The translations under genes and the position numbers were made by a program. Positions 13,852 to 24,248 of a stretch of 49,040 bases of DNA are shown here, one piece after another (the first letter of the stretch is position 1; every line of letters starts with the position of its first letter). The DNA lies in NCBI GenBank assembly GCA_017881315.1, contig JADGRB010000007.1, positions 1-49,040 of the forward strand, in the 5' to 3' direction. A model generated the notes under the pieces. The model had not been told where the DNA came from. It was given only the letters and a program-made list of their open reading frames with translations, and ran no database searches. Origin of the DNA: Pseudomonadota bacterium (GTDB lineage Bacteria; Myxococcota_A; Polyangia; Fen-1088).

Positions 13852-14826
13852 ATGCCGAACGCGATCGTTCAACACGAGGTTGGTGGACCTGAGCAGCTAC
13901 GCTTCGAAGCTATTGCCGAGCCGATCCCCGGACCCGGCCAGGCCCGGGTGAGACAGACCGCGATCGGGCTCAACTTCATCGACGTCTATCTGCGCACGGG
14001 GCTCTACAAGGCGCCCGGGTTTCCCCTCATCCCCGGGCAAGAGGGTGCCGGCGTGGTCGAGGCGCTGGGGCCGGGCGTCACGGACATCGCCGTGGGCGAT
14101 CGGGTCGCCTACGCGGGCGTGACCGGCGCCTATGCGGAGGTCCGGGTCATCGCCGCCGAACGGCTGGTGCCGCTGCCGGACGGCATCGACGATCGGACGG
14201 CCGCGGCCATGATGTTGAAGGGGATGACCGCCGAGTTTCTGCTCCTCCGGTGCGCCCGCGTCCAGGCGGGCGACACGATCTTGTTCCACGCGGCGGCGGG
14301 CGGCGTCGGCAGCATCGCGTGCCAGTGGGGGCGGTCGCTCGGGGTGCGCGTGATCGGAACCGCCGGCGGACCGGACAAGGCCCGACGGGCCAGGGAAAAT
14401 GGCTGCGACGAAGTGATCGACACCAGGAGCGAGGACATTGTGGCGCGCGTCAAGGCGCTCACCGGCGGCGCCGGCGTCGCGGCGGTGTTCGACTCGGTCG
14501 GCAAGGATACGTTCGCGGCGTCGCTGGATTGCTTGCGTCCGCGCGGGCTGTTGGTCCTCTTCGGACAATCGTCGGGCGTCGTCCCGCCGCTCGATCTGTC
14601 GCAGCTCGCGGCCAAGGGATCCCTCTTCGTCACGCGCCCCATCATGGGACACTACGTGGCGACGCGGTCCGAGCTGCTGGCGTCGGCCAGTCGCCTCTGC
14701 GAGGTGGTGTCGAGCGGCGCCGTCCAGATCGAGATCGGCCAGACTTACCCGCTGCGCGAGGCCGCCCAGGCCCACCGCGACCTGGAAGCCCGTCGGACGA
14801 CCGGATCGACGCTGCTGCTCCCTTGA
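13852..14826 (+). CDS. qor: NADPH:quinone oxidoreductase (zeta-crystallin type)
   Basis: A 324-residue zinc-independent medium-chain dehydrogenase/reductase that reduces quinones by one electron using NADPH. Motifs: an N-terminal GroES-like domain with IGLNFIDVYLRTGLY and IPGQEGAGVVEALG, then the nucleotide-binding domain with HAAAGGVGSIACQW and the CDEVIDT strand. The zinc-ligand cysteines of alcohol dehydrogenases are absent. It follows argR by 23 bases; TAAGCT (13839-13844) lies 7 bases before the ATG but has no convincing -35 partner. It may be the end of the arg operon or its own unit. Confidence 0.88.
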   Translation: MPNAIVQHEVGGPEQLRFEAIAEPIPGPGQARVRQTAIGLNFIDVYLRTGLYKAPGFPLIPGQEGAGVVEALGPGVTDIAVGDRVAYAGVTGAYAEVRVIAAERLVPLPDGIDDRTAAAMMLKGMTAEFLLLRCARVQAGDTILFHAAAGGVGSIACQWGRSLGVRVIGTAGGPDKARRARENGCDEVIDTRSEDIVARVKALTGGAGVAAVFDSVGKDTFAASLDCLRPRGLLVLFGQSSGVVPPLDLSQLAAKGSLFVTRPIMGHYVATRSELLASASRLCEVVSSGAVQIEIGQTYPLREAAQAHRDLEARRTTGSTLLLP

Positions 14827-14851
14827 ACCGCCGACCCGATTTCGTTAGAAC
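14823..14851 (+). promoter_or_regulatory. Candidate purB promoter
   Basis: TTGAAC (14823-14828), a 17-base spacer, and TAGAAC (14846-14851). The -10 box ends 12 bases before the purB ATG, so the leader would be only a few bases long. The -35 box overlaps the stop codon of the upstream oxidoreductase. Confidence 0.45.
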
Positions 14852-14863
14852 CGGTTCCCCCAG

Positions 14864-16173
14864 ATGATTCCCCGCTACACGCGTCCCGAGCTCATCCGTC
14901 TTTGGTCCGACCACCATCGTTACGAGACCTGGCTGCGCGTCGAGCTGGCCGCTTGCACGGCGATGGAGGCGGCCGGCACCGTGCCGGCCGGGACGGCGGC
15001 GAAGATCGCGGCGAAGGCGGCGGGCAAGCTGGATCCGGCGCGGATCCTCGAGCACGAAGAGCGGACGCGCCACGACGTGATCGCGTTTCTCAGCCACGTC
15101 GAGGAGCTGGTGGGTGAGCCGGCGCGCTGGCTGCACCTGGGGATGACCTCGTCGGACGTGCTGGACGCCGCGCTCGCGATCAACCTGGTCGAGGCGGCCG
15201 ATCAGATCCTGGTCGGCGTCGATCTGCTGCGCGTCGCCTGCCGGCGGCGGGCCGAAGAGCACCGCGCGACGGCGGCCATCGGTCGCTCGCACGGCATCCA
15301 CGCCGAGCCGATCACGGCGGGCTTGGTCTTCGCCGGCTTCTACGCCGAGCTCGGGCGCGCGCGAGCCGCGCTGGTCGGCGCACGCGTCGAGATCGCGGTC
15401 GGCAAGATCGCGGGCGCCGTCGGCACCTACGCCAACCTCGATCCCGCCTTCGAAGACGCGGCCCTCGCGTCGCTGGGCCTGCGCCCCGAGACGGTGCCGA
15501 CGCAGATCGTGGCGCGCGATCGCCACGCCGGCTATTTCATGGCGCTGGCCCGCCTGGGGACGGCCGTCGAACGTCTGGCGATCACCGTGCGCCACTGGCA
15601 GCGCACCGAGGTGGGCGAGGCGATGGAGGCCTTCGGCAAGGGGCAGAAGGGCTCGTCGGCGATGCCGCACAAGAAGAACCCGATCCTCTCGGAGAACCTG
15701 TGCGGGATCGCGCGCCTCCTCCGTTCGTACGCCTCCGCGGCGCTCGAGGACGTGGCGCTCTGGCACGAGCGGGACATCTCGCACTCCTCCGTCGAGCGGG
15801 TGATCGGCCCCGACGCCACCGGCCTCGCCGACTTCATGGTCCGGCGCGCGGCGGGCCTGGTCGACGGGCTGGTCGTCAACGCGGCCCGGATGCGCGAGAA
15901 CCTGGATCGCACCGGCGGCCTCTACTTCAGCGAAGCGGTGCTGCTGTCGCTGGTCCGCAAGGGGATGGCCCGACAGGCCGGCTACGAGCTGGTCCAGCGC
16001 AACGCGCTCGCGGCGGTCGAGGGCAAGGGGAGCTTCCGCGCGCTGCTGGCGGCCGATCCCGACATCGCCAGCCGTCTCGATGCGACCGAGATCGACCGCG
16101 CGTTCGATCTCGCGCACCACCTGCGCCACGCCGGCGCCATCATCGATCGCGCCCTCGCCGAAAAGGATGCGCC

Positions 16174-16177
<4 letters not shown>
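14864..16177 (+). CDS. purB: Adenylosuccinate lyase
   Basis: Acts twice in purine synthesis, cleaving SAICAR to AICAR and adenylosuccinate to AMP, releasing fumarate each time. The 437-residue protein has the fumarase/aspartase-superfamily signature [14 protein letters not shown], the [10 protein letters not shown] loop and the [10 protein letters not shown] segment carrying a catalytic histidine. The size and the N-terminus [16 protein letters not shown] fit the bacterial PurB group related to B. subtilis. It overlaps purC by four bases (ATGA 16174-16177), joining consecutive de novo purine enzymes. Confidence 0.95.
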
Positions 16178-17157
<980 letters not shown>

Positions 17158-17166
17158 ACCGCACTC

Positions 17167-17183
17167 GCGGGCGCGTCGCCCGC
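17167..17183. terminator. GC hairpin between convergent purC and PilZ genes
   Basis: GCGGGCG (17167-17173), loop CGT, CGCCCGC (17177-17183): a perfect 7-bp stem in the 33-base gap between convergent genes. No T-tract follows on either strand, so it would be a bidirectional 3'-end stabiliser or a weak terminator. Confidence 0.35.
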
Positions 17184-17190
17184 CCGTCGC

Positions 17191-17922
17191 TCAGCGCGGC
17201 TCGTCGTCGTTTTTCGGGGGCGTCCCGCCGGGAAGCATCTCGCCCAGGGGGCGAAAGGCGCCGCTGCGGCGGCGGACGCCGGGATCGAGCAGGCGGGGCA
17301 GCTCGGCCAGGGCCTGCTGGAGGCTGACGGTCTCCACCGGCTCCGGCCGCAGCAGCGCCTCGAGATCGTCGATCTCTCCCGAGGCGCGATTGCTGCCGAG
17401 CCAGTTCCGATCGACCGCGCGCCGCATGCGCGTCTCGTCGATTCCCATCTCCGCCGCCAGGTCGACGTTGGTGTCGACCCGCGGGACGGCGGGCAGCGCG
17501 CCGTTCGAGCCGCTCCGATGGCCCCCCGAGGCGCCGCCGGACATGGACGTCGACGCTCGGACGACGCCCGAATTGCCGGAGGCCTTGCGCGCCAGCATGC
17601 GATTGAGAGCGTCGCGCGAGGGCGCATCTAGGCGCAGGAACTGCACGCCCATGCCGTGCGCGCGATTGGGGATCGCCGGATCAAACGCCTTCACCCAGGT
17701 CACCTTGCCGTCGCCCGCCAGCGCCACCTCGCCGCCCTCCAGCAGCACCTCGAACGCGAAGATCTCGCCGACCGGGCGGGGGTTGCGGCTCGCCAGGAAG
17801 ACGCCGCCCCGCGTGACGTTGGGCGCGAACTTCTCGATGAAGGTTTCGAAGGCGGCGTAACGAAGACGGACCCGGACCGGCGCGGGTGGGGCGGCGCCTG
17901 GGAGTTTGTCGGCGGGGGTCAC
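17191..17922 (-). CDS. PilZ-domain protein with unknown C-terminal region
   Basis: A 243-residue protein from GTG 17922. Residues about 15-115 look like the compact PilZ variant frequent in myxobacteria: RLRYAAFETFIEKFAPNVTRGG, then GEIFAFEVLLEGGEVALAGDGKVTWV and RAHGMGVQFLRLD. PilZ domains usually bind cyclic di-GMP through RxxxR and (D/N)xSxxG; here an N-x-T-x-G-G replaces the second motif, so ligand binding is uncertain. After a Ser/Gly-rich linker the last 100 residues (VDTNVDLAAEMGIDETRMRRAVDRNW onward) match no domain I recognise. The name PilZ is fairly safe; the process controlled is unknown. Confidence 0.75.
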   Translation of the reverse strand: MTPADKLPGAAPPAPVRVRLRYAAFETFIEKFAPNVTRGGVFLASRNPRPVGEIFAFEVLLEGGEVALAGDGKVTWVKAFDPAIPNRAHGMGVQFLRLDAPSRDALNRMLARKASGNSGVVRASTSMSGGASGGHRSGSNGALPAVPRVDTNVDLAAEMGIDETRMRRAVDRNWLGSNRASGEIDDLEALLRPEPVETVSLQQALAELPRLLDPGVRRRSGAFRPLGEMLPGGTPPKNDDEPR

Positions 17923-17933
17923 GAAGACCTTCT

Positions 17934-17982
17934 AGTATCCGCCGACCGCTCCGGTTCCGTCAATCGACGCGGCGTCCGTCAA
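17934..17982 (-). promoter_or_regulatory. Promoter of the PilZ gene with duplicated -35 box
   Basis: Reading the minus strand, TTGACG (17963-17958), an 18-base spacer and GATACT (17939-17934) precede the GTG at 17922 by 11 bases. A second identical TTGACG lies one repeat unit further upstream (17982-17977). Short-leader arrangement like those of purB and tyrS. Confidence 0.45.
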
Positions 17983-17990
17983 TCGACGCG
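17956..17990. repeat. Two 16-bp tandem copies of TCCGTCAATCGACGCG
   Basis: Perfect copies at 17956-17971 and 17975-17990, 19 bases apart start to start, with a third, degenerate copy (TCAACCGACGCGAGCG) running into the end of tatD. Each unit carries the TTGACG element on the minus strand, so the duplication copies a -35 box of the PilZ promoter. Confidence 0.8.
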
Positions 17991-17997
17991 AGCGACT

Positions 17998-18783
17998 TCA
18001 ACCGACGCGAGCGTCCTGGGGCAAGCGGAAGAGCTTCCGCGTGTTCTCCGAGGTCGCGCGATCGATCTCGGCCACGGCCAGCCCACGCAGACCTGCCAGC
18101 GTGCTCAGCGTCTCGACGATGAAGGCGGGCTCGTTGCGCGCGCCGCGGTGGGGGATCGGCGCCAGGTAGGGCGCGTCGGTCTCGACCAGGATGCGGTCGA
18201 GCGGAGCGAAGGCCGCCGCCTCGCGCACGTTGCCCGCGTTCTTGAAGGTCAGGATCCCCGAGAACGACAGGTGGTGTCCAAGATCCAGGTACGCGCGCGC
18301 CTCGGGGACGCCGCCGGTGAAGCAGTGGATGACGCCGCCGGCGGCCGGCGCTTCGGCGGCCAGGATCGCCGCGGCGTCGAGGTGGGCGTCCCGGACGTGC
18401 GATACGACCGGCAAGTTGGTCGCCCGCGCCAGCGCGATCGAGCGCCGGTAGGCCAGCTGCTGGACGTCGCGCGGTGAATGCTCGTAGTGGTAGTCGAGCC
18501 CCGTCTCTCCCACACCGACCACCCGCGGCGCCCGGGAGAGCCGCTCGAGCTCGGTCCAGTCCGCCTCGCTGGTGACGGCCGCATCGTGGGGGTGGACGCC
18601 CACCGTCGCGAAGACGTCCGGCTCTCCGGCGGCCAGCGCAACGGCCTCCTGGGCGGCCGCCGTTCCCCGTCCCACGCCGACGCAGACGAAGGCGCTCACG
18701 CCGGCCTGCCGCGCGCGCTCGAGGACGCCGGCCCGCTCATCCGCGAAGTACCCAGCATCCAGATGACAATGCGAGTCAATCAT
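17998..18783 (-). CDS. tatD: TatD family metal-dependent hydrolase (DNase)
   Basis: A 261-residue TIM-barrel metallohydrolase. Metal ligands are clear: H5 and H7 in DSHCHLD, E93 in GETGLDY, H129 in SHVRD, H153 in HCFTGG and D203 in ETDAPYLAP. Family members are 3'-to-5' DNases or RNases with proposed roles in DNA repair and apoptosis-like degradation; despite the name they are not part of the Tat export machinery. The start is ATG 18783, and the gene is divergent from a Ser/Thr kinase. Confidence 0.93.
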   Translation of the reverse strand: MIDSHCHLDAGYFADERAGVLERARQAGVSAFVCVGVGRGTAAAQEAVALAAGEPDVFATVGVHPHDAAVTSEADWTELERLSRAPRVVGVGETGLDYHYEHSPRDVQQLAYRRSIALARATNLPVVSHVRDAHLDAAAILAAEAPAAGGVIHCFTGGVPEARAYLDLGHHLSFSGILTFKNAGNVREAAAFAPLDRILVETDAPYLAPIPHRGARNEPAFIVETLSTLAGLRGLAVAEIDRATSENTRKLFRLPQDARVG

Positions 18784-18805
18784 GCGCTAAATGTTTGTCA
18801 CATAG

Positions 18806-18845
18806 CTTCCGATGTCCACCGGAAGCGGCAGGGCTCGCCCCTGCC
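18806..18845 (+). promoter_or_regulatory. Two adjacent hairpins before the Ser/Thr kinase start
   Basis: CTTCCG/CGGAAG (18806-18811 with 18820-18825) and GGCAGGG/CCCTGCC (18827-18833 with 18839-18845) lie back to back; CAGGA, the likely Shine-Dalgarno, follows at once (18846-18850). If transcribed they could limit access to the ribosome binding site. If translation begins at the upstream TTG (18795), this region would be coding instead. Confidence 0.35.
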
Positions 18846-18854
18846 CAGGACCCA

Positions 18855-20258
18855 ATGGCCGTGTTGCCCAAACCCGAAGACTACGACAAGACCCGAGCGC
18901 TCGGCCCCAACCAGGGCCAGGTGAGCATGACCCAGACCGTCGACGCGGACGCGCTGTCGCCGGGAACGGTCTGCGGCGCCTACGTCCTCAAGAAGGAGAT
19001 CGCCTCGGGCGGCGGTGGGACGGTCTACGAGGCGCAGCACAAGGTGCTCGGGCGCAAGGCGGCGGTGAAGGTGCTGCGGCGGCAGCTGGCGGCGTCGCCG
19101 CAGATGGTGACGCGCTTCGTGCGTGAAGCGCAGGCCGTCAACATGATCAAGCACCCGGCCATCGTCGACATCTACGAGTTCGACACGCTGCCGGACGGTC
19201 GGCCGTTCTACGTCATGGAGCTGTTAGACGGAACCGACGTCCGGTCTATGCTCAATGAACGCGGCCGCTTCACGCCGGCTGAGGTGCTGGAGATCTTCGA
19301 GCCGGTCTGCTCCGCGCTGCAGGTCGCGCACGAGCACGGCATCGTCCACCGCGATCTCAAGGCGAGCAACATCCTCATGTCGATGGTGGGCGACAAGAAG
19401 GTCGTCAAGCTGCTGGACTTCGGCATCGCCAAGCTGATGCACCCCGACGCGGCCGAGGCGGGTCTCACCGTCGTCGGAACCCGCCTCGGAACGTCGTACA
19501 CCATGGCGCCCGAGCAGATCCGGGGCGACGGCGTCGATCCACGCACCGACATTTACGCGCTCGGCGTGGTGCTCTACCACCTGCTCACGGGGCAGTATCC
19601 GTTCCGGGCCGAGACGATGACCGACATCGAGCGCCAGCACCTGGAGGCGCCGCCGCCGCGTCCCAGCCAGGCCGCTCAGGTCTCGCCCACCCTCGACACG
19701 ATCGTTCTGCGGTGCATGGAGAAGACCGCCGACCGCCGTTACCAGACCGTCAAGGCCTTCATCGAAGCGCTGCGCGAGGCGGTGGGCACGAAGTCGGCCG
19801 ACGCGGGCGTCGCCGCGAACGCCGCGGCGATCCACATCGAGGTCCGGATCGCCGCCGACGCGGACGCCGAGAGCGACGAGGTGCTCGACGACACCTCGGC
19901 CATCCTCGACGCGGCGGAACAGAGCTTCCGCGGCGCTGGCCTCACCTTGCCGCTGCAGACCGGCAGCGCCATCATCGGCGCCCGCGTCCTGGCCGCCGAC
20001 GACGCGACCCGGGGTGCGGAGCGCGATCGGGTGGTGGCGGTCGCGAATGAATTGGCCGAGGAGCTGGCCGGGCGACCGTCGGCGAACCCGGGCGTGCACG
20101 TCAACATCTCGGTCCACGTGGCGCCGGCCGTCGTCAAGGATTCCTCGGAGGCGCCCGGCGGCAGAGAGATCGTCGGCGGCGACATCATGTCCACGGCCGA
20201 TTGGGTGCCCGCCGAGAACGTCGCCGGCGTCCATCTGACCGACGCCGCGCGCGCCTGA
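18855..20258 (+). CDS. Hanks-type Ser/Thr protein kinase, cytoplasmic, with C-terminal domain
   Basis: A 467-residue kinase when started at ATG 18855 (Shine-Dalgarno AGGA; the frame is open to a TTG at 18795). The catalytic domain spans about 40-315: a glycine loop SGGGGTVYEA, K72 in AVKVL, HRDLKASN with D167, DFG at 188-190, then MAPEQ and DIYALGVVLYHLL. All residues needed for catalysis are present. There is no transmembrane segment. The C-terminal 150 residues include VHVNISVHVAPAV and GGREIVGGDIMSTADWV, loosely reminiscent of a decayed nucleotide-cyclase-like fold; this is a weak comparison. Substrates are unknown. Confidence 0.92.
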   Translation: MAVLPKPEDYDKTRALGPNQGQVSMTQTVDADALSPGTVCGAYVLKKEIASGGGGTVYEAQHKVLGRKAAVKVLRRQLAASPQMVTRFVREAQAVNMIKHPAIVDIYEFDTLPDGRPFYVMELLDGTDVRSMLNERGRFTPAEVLEIFEPVCSALQVAHEHGIVHRDLKASNILMSMVGDKKVVKLLDFGIAKLMHPDAAEAGLTVVGTRLGTSYTMAPEQIRGDGVDPRTDIYALGVVLYHLLTGQYPFRAETMTDIERQHLEAPPPRPSQAAQVSPTLDTIVLRCMEKTADRRYQTVKAFIEALREAVGTKSADAGVAANAAAIHIEVRIAADADAESDEVLDDTSAILDAAEQSFRGAGLTLPLQTGSAIIGARVLAADDATRGAERDRVVAVANELAEELAGRPSANPGVHVNISVHVAPAVVKDSSEAPGGREIVGGDIMSTADWVPAENVAGVHLTDAARA

Positions 20259-20261
20259 GCG

Positions 20262-22022
20262 CTAGAGGATTCCGGTCGCGACCAGGATCGCGATCACCAC
20301 GCCCATCAGCGATTCGCCCGCGATTCCGCCGGCCGCCAGCGACATCACGGAGGCCTCGTCGACGCTGGGCCGCAGGCGGCGGATGACATAGACCACGAGC
20401 GCGCCGCTCAGCGCCGCCACCGACAGGGAGGCCGGCATGATCATCGCGATTCCCATCGCGGCGGGCGAGGGGACGAACCGCCCGAAACGGGCACGGCCGA
20501 GGATCCCGAGCCCGACGCCGGCCCCGAGACCGAGGCCGCCGGCCAGCAGGCCGTACCGCGGCAGGGCCCCCAAACCTCCCCGCACGGCCTCGGCGGTCGC
20601 TCGCCACGAGACCGCGGAGGGCGAGGGAAGACTCTCCGTGGCGATGCCGTACGCCTTGACGATGACCAGATAGACCGGAACCACGATCAGCGCCCCCAGC
20701 AGCGTCCCCAGGATCTGGGCGGCGACCTGCGCGCGCGGCGAGCCGCCGACGCGCTGGCCGGCCTTGAAGGCCCAGAGTGTCTGCGCGACCTGCGAGGAGG
20801 TCCCCATCGAGATCGAGCCGGCCAGGATCGAGACGATCGGCCCATAGGCGGAGAACATGACCTGCGTGAGCGTGCCGACGGCACCGACGGGTGCCAGATC
20901 GGTCTCACCGGTGGCCCGCGCCGAGACGACCGCCAGCACCAGGGCCGCCGCCACGGCGAGCAGCGCCCCCAGCGGGCGGAAGCCGAAGACGGCGTAGCCG
21001 ATGGCGCCGACGGTGAGGAGGCTCAGGACGACCGCGGGCATCCCGACCTGCGGGGCCAGCACCGCGCGACCTCCGAAGGTCTCCACCGCCCGCACGCCGG
21101 CGGGCCGCCGGCCGAAAAGGCCGCCGAGATCGCGAATCCCACGCGCCACCGACCGCCAGTCGAGCAACAGAGGCAAAAAGCTTCCCGCCAGTAGCAGACC
21201 GAGCCCGGGCCAGACCAGCCAGCCGGCGCAGGTCGAGAACCCCGCGGTCGCCACGATCCCTCTGCCGACCAGCCACGGCGCCAGCACCGCCCACGAGATC
21301 GTCGCGCCCAGCGCCATGCTGAAGGCCGCGCGCAGCCCCATCATGATGCCGGTCGAGACCAGCAGGGGGCTCCAGTTCATGCCCAGGGTCAGCGCGCTCA
21401 TCGAGATGCCCGCGATCGCGCCGCCGAAGGCGGTCGTGCCAGGAATCAGCGACGGGCGCCCGTCCCGGAACCAGGTCACGGCCATCGCCACCAGCGCGCC
21501 AGCGAGGAGGAATCGCGCGCGGCGCAGGGCGCTCTGTCGCGCCGCGAACATGGTCTCGATCAGCTCGCCGGTCGCGTTCCCCGTCGGAAACGGCAGCGCG
21601 TCCTCGACCACCAGCTTGCGACGCAGCAGCGTCGCCGCGAAGATCCCGATGATTCCGATCGCAATTCCCCAGAACGCCAGCGCCCACCCGGGAAAGTTGC
21701 GACCGAGGAGCGCCATCGCCGGGACCGGCCCACCAACCCCGGCCACAAAGCCCATGACGGCGGCCGAGGCGGCCGTGGTCTGGGTGATGTTGTTCTCGAG
21801 CGCCGTGTAGGGCGTCCGGCCGAGACGCGTGAACGTCGAGAACAGCGTGAACCCGAGCAGCGCGGCGGTGATGCTCCCACCGTCGATCATCCCGATCTTG
21901 AGGCCGGTGTAGACGTTTCCGGCGGCCAGCACGACGCCGATCAGGCAGCCGGTGAAGAGTGCCCGAAAGGTGGTCTCAGCCCGGGTCGACGGATCCATCG
22001 GCATGGGGACGGGCGGATCCAT
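20262..22022 (-). CDS. OPT family (oligopeptide transporter-like) membrane protein
   Basis: A 586-residue, very hydrophobic protein with roughly 14-16 membrane segments, from ATG 22022. The N-terminal pattern TFRALFTGCLIGVVLAAGNVYTGLK and the ALENNITQTTAASAA segment are typical of bacterial OPT transporters, as is DALPFPTGNATGE. Family members import oligopeptides or metal-siderophore conjugates; the substrate here cannot be read from sequence. It is the last gene of a minus-strand run pgl-glk-activator-transporter, 47 bases behind the sigma-54 activator, and is convergent with the kinase gene, 3 bases apart. Confidence 0.85.
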   Translation of the reverse strand: MDPPVPMPMDPSTRAETTFRALFTGCLIGVVLAAGNVYTGLKIGMIDGGSITAALLGFTLFSTFTRLGRTPYTALENNITQTTAASAAVMGFVAGVGGPVPAMALLGRNFPGWALAFWGIAIGIIGIFAATLLRRKLVVEDALPFPTGNATGELIETMFAARQSALRRARFLLAGALVAMAVTWFRDGRPSLIPGTTAFGGAIAGISMSALTLGMNWSPLLVSTGIMMGLRAAFSMALGATISWAVLAPWLVGRGIVATAGFSTCAGWLVWPGLGLLLAGSFLPLLLDWRSVARGIRDLGGLFGRRPAGVRAVETFGGRAVLAPQVGMPAVVLSLLTVGAIGYAVFGFRPLGALLAVAAALVLAVVSARATGETDLAPVGAVGTLTQVMFSAYGPIVSILAGSISMGTSSQVAQTLWAFKAGQRVGGSPRAQVAAQILGTLLGALIVVPVYLVIVKAYGIATESLPSPSAVSWRATAEAVRGGLGALPRYGLLAGGLGLGAGVGLGILGRARFGRFVPSPAAMGIAMIMPASLSVAALSGALVVYVIRRLRPSVDEASVMSLAAGGIAGESLMGVVIAILVATGIL

Positions 22023-22069
22023 GGGCACGCCTATTACCGCAGCTTGGCCGGTTTTCGGCCGGTTTTTCG

Positions 22070-23176
<1,107 letters not shown>

Positions 23177-23219
23177 TCGGCGGCCTACCTTGACCAGATA
23201 GTCGCGCCGCGCTGCGTTC

Positions 23220-24248
23220 TTACGCCCCGGAAGCGATACGCGCGGCGCCCAGGAGGCCGGGCTGGGCGTTGGTGACGACGTAGGCCGGGAGTCGCTCGAC
23301 CAGGGTGTGGAGGCGTCCCTTGCGGTCGAACGCCTCGCGGAAGGCGCCACGCTGGAGGTAGCTCAGGATGCGCGGGGCGATGCCGCCCGCGACGAAGACC
23401 CCGCCCGTCGCCAGCACCATGAGCCCGAGATTTCCGGCCGTCGCGCCCAGCACCGAACAGAAGATCGACAGCGCCATCTCGCAAACCGGGTCGCTGCCGG
23501 CCAGCGCGCGTTGCGAGATGGCCGCGGCGGGATCGTGACCCGGCCCGTGAGCCGCCAGCGCGGCCGAGGTCTCGGGCCGCAGCAGGGCGCGGCAGGCCGG
23601 CTCCGCTGAGAGGAAGGTGAAGACGTCGACCAACCCTTGACCCGACAGGACCCGCTCGCAAGAGACGCGCCCGTACTTGGTGGTCAGGAACGAGACCAGC
23701 CCCATCTCGAGCGGCGTGCGAGCGGCCAGGTCGACGTGCCCCCCCTCCGACGGGACCACCTGGTAGCGGTTGTCGGCGGGCGACCAGATCAGGAAGGCCT
23801 GGCCGAGCCCGGTGCCCGCCCCCAGCACCGCGATCGGCCCGTGCTCGATGGGCGGGCCACCGCCCAGGGGAACCAGCTCGTCGCTGCGGACCGCGGTCAC
23901 GCCCAGCGCCGCGGCGTAGAAGTCATTGACCAAGGTCACGCGCGCGATCCCGAGCCGCCGCGAGAGGGTGCGGCCGTCGACGATCCAGGGGAGGTTTGTA
24001 GCGCGGCACATGTTGTTCTCGATCGGGCCGGCGATGCCGAAGCAGGCGTTGTCGACCCGGGCGGCGGCGCCGATCTTGGCCGCCGCGCTGGCCAGAAAGG
24101 CCTCCGCGATGACATCCAGCGATGGATAGGCGGCCGACGGATAAGTTTCTTCGAAGATCGGCGCGCCGATCGGCCTGTCGTGTGCGGCGGCCTCGAAGAT
24201 CGCCAGCCGCGTGTTGGTCCCCCCGATGTCGCCTGCGAGAACGGTCAT
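23220..24248 (-). CDS. glk: Glucokinase
   Basis: ATP-dependent phosphorylation of glucose to glucose-6-phosphate. The 342-residue protein has the ATP-binding GDIGGTNTR (6-14), VTLVNDFYAAALG with the catalytic aspartate, GAGTGLGQA and SEGGHVDLAAR, the set found in proteobacterial glucokinases rather than the zinc-motif ROK group (no CxCGxxGC). Start ATG 24248 overlaps the pgl stop (ATGA), so glucokinase and 6-phosphogluconolactonase are translationally coupled. Confidence 0.93.
   Translation of the reverse strand: MTVLAGDIGGTNTRLAIFEAAAHDRPIGAPIFEETYPSAAYPSLDVIAEAFLASAAAKIGAAARVDNACFGIAGPIENNMCRATNLPWIVDGRTLSRRLGIARVTLVNDFYAAALGVTAVRSDELVPLGGGPPIEHGPIAVLGAGTGLGQAFLIWSPADNRYQVVPSEGGHVDLAARTPLEMGLVSFLTTKYGRVSCERVLSGQGLVDVFTFLSAEPACRALLRPETSAALAAHGPGHDPAAAISQRALAGSDPVCEMALSIFCSVLGATAGNLGLMVLATGGVFVAGGIAPRILSYLQRGAFREAFDRKGRLHTLVERLPAYVVTNAQPGLLGAARIASGA

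Noticed and set aside
22041-22062. Repeated GGCCGGTTTT between the activator and transporter genes
   Set aside because: It gives only a 5-bp stem in RNA and no T-tract in the gene direction; too weak for a terminator call.
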